Below are positions 63,696 to 64,000 of a stretch of 64,000 nucleotides of DNA, piece after piece. Position 1 is the stretch's first letter. Each line of letters starts with the position of its first letter. The notes beneath the pieces are model-generated. The model was not told the DNA's origin, searched no databases, and saw only the letters and a list, made by a program, of their open reading frames with translations. The translations under genes and the position numbers were made by a program. Source of the stretch: Ceratopteris richardii (Eukaryota; Streptophyta; Polypodiopsida; Polypodiales; Pteridaceae); the NCBI GenBank assembly GCA_020310875.1, contig CM035406.1, positions 219,649,363 to 219,713,362 of the forward strand, read 5' to 3'.

Positions 63696-64000
63696 ACTTC
63701 CAGAGAGATCCTGTTCCCCTGTTTTAAACCCCAGAACCCTGAACTGGCATAACTTTCTCATACGAAATCCGTTCGGAGTAATTTTGGGTTCGTTGGAAAG
63801 CTCGTGGGGACTAGGAAGCAAGGGGTTCCACAAAGATTTTGAGCAATTCAAAGGAAAATTTTGGACTTGTAGACAAGGCTTATGAACCTAAGCTCAAGTT
63901 GATACTTAGGAAGAGATAGATAAAGTACCAAATCACTTGAAACTAAGGTCAACCACACAACCAAGTCAGGGACTCACAACTCAGTGGTTAACACTACATG
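63696..64000 (+). other. OTA-5 leader after the array
   Basis: Non-coding. It includes TGAACTGGCATAACTTTCTC and CGTTGGAAAGCTCGTGGG, a pair of phrases that I have seen in leaders and LTRs of other plant retroelements. No gag is reached before the window ends. Confidence 0.5.

Larger units (their letters stand above)
61882..64000 (+). mobile_element. OTA-5: LTR retrotransposon of the OTA-3 family, 5' end only
   Basis: Seen are the 5' LTR (61882-62496), a tRNA-Asp-type primer site and 1.5 kb of leader running off the window. The LTR matches the OTA-3 3' LTR. Left flank AATGG (61877-61881) would be one target copy. No coding region is reached, so its state cannot be judged. It is the youngest arrival on the right side, since it cuts OTA-4, which cuts Cop-C, which cuts OTA-3. 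Confidence 0.82.

Noticed and set aside
1-64000. Host protein-coding genes, LINEs, DNA transposons with terminal inverted repeats
   Set aside because: No readable motif for any of these was found on either strand; essentially all coding signal belongs to LTR elements.

Overview
This window looks like intergenic DNA from a large plant genome. No base of it can be assigned to a host protein gene. The elements are plant-type: TNT1-like Ty1/copia elements primed by initiator tRNA-Met, Athila/Tat-type (OTA) Ty3/gypsy elements with a tRNA-Asp primer site, and a chromodomain Ty3/gypsy element. The species cannot be read from the sequence. A big repeat-rich genome such as a conifer or fern is my inference from the density and age of the nest and from two Ty3/gypsy copies that look closer to fungal or early-land-plant types than to those common in flowering plants.

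Layout, left to right. 1-600: non-coding, with a possible 3' end of a Ty3/gypsy element, a tRNA-derived (SINE-like) pol III promoter and a perfect hairpin. About 600-7925, minus strand: a broken Ty3/gypsy element (here Fg-1), with a non-coding, probably LTR, stretch at 5792-7925. 7926-26069, plus strand: OTA-1, a broken Athila/Tat-type element with a long set of 3' reading frames, interrupted by copia element Cop-A (19132-25488, TSD ACTAT). 26070-26121: a short copia-like filler at the junction with OTA-2 (26122-27213 and 39574 to about 40366). OTA-2 is interrupted by the chromovirus Chr-1 (27214-39573, minus), which itself carries the young and apparently whole Cop-B (29736-36172, minus, TSD AGAAG). 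40367-41155: an orphan primer site plus LTR-like piece, minus strand. 41156-49959, minus: OTA-3 from its 3' LTR to within its RT. There Cop-C (49960-52932, plus) is inserted. Cop-C is interrupted by OTA-4 (52933-61881, minus), and OTA-4 by OTA-5 (61882 to the window edge, plus). OTA-5 shows only its 5' LTR, tRNA-Asp primer site and a leader with a striking spaced repeat array.

The nesting gives relative ages. Cop-B is youngest (about six differences between its 1022-bp LTRs by eye). Cop-A (about 4%) and Chr-1 (about 5%) are older, and the OTA elements are oldest and heavily broken. The right-hand nest reads OTA-3 < Cop-C < OTA-4 < OTA-5 in order of arrival.

The most notable signal is the architecture shared by OTA-1, OTA-3 and OTA-4. 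Each has a retropepsin-like domain downstream of integrase; OTA-1 also has the usual one upstream of RT. Each also has two successive integrase-type HHCC zinc-binding modules, and a 3' coding block with W-h-P-K repeats, a helical domain, an acidic or Pro-rich linker, a coiled coil and a conserved C-terminal domain. The second is the GGTATCGTATCG array at 63028-63695.
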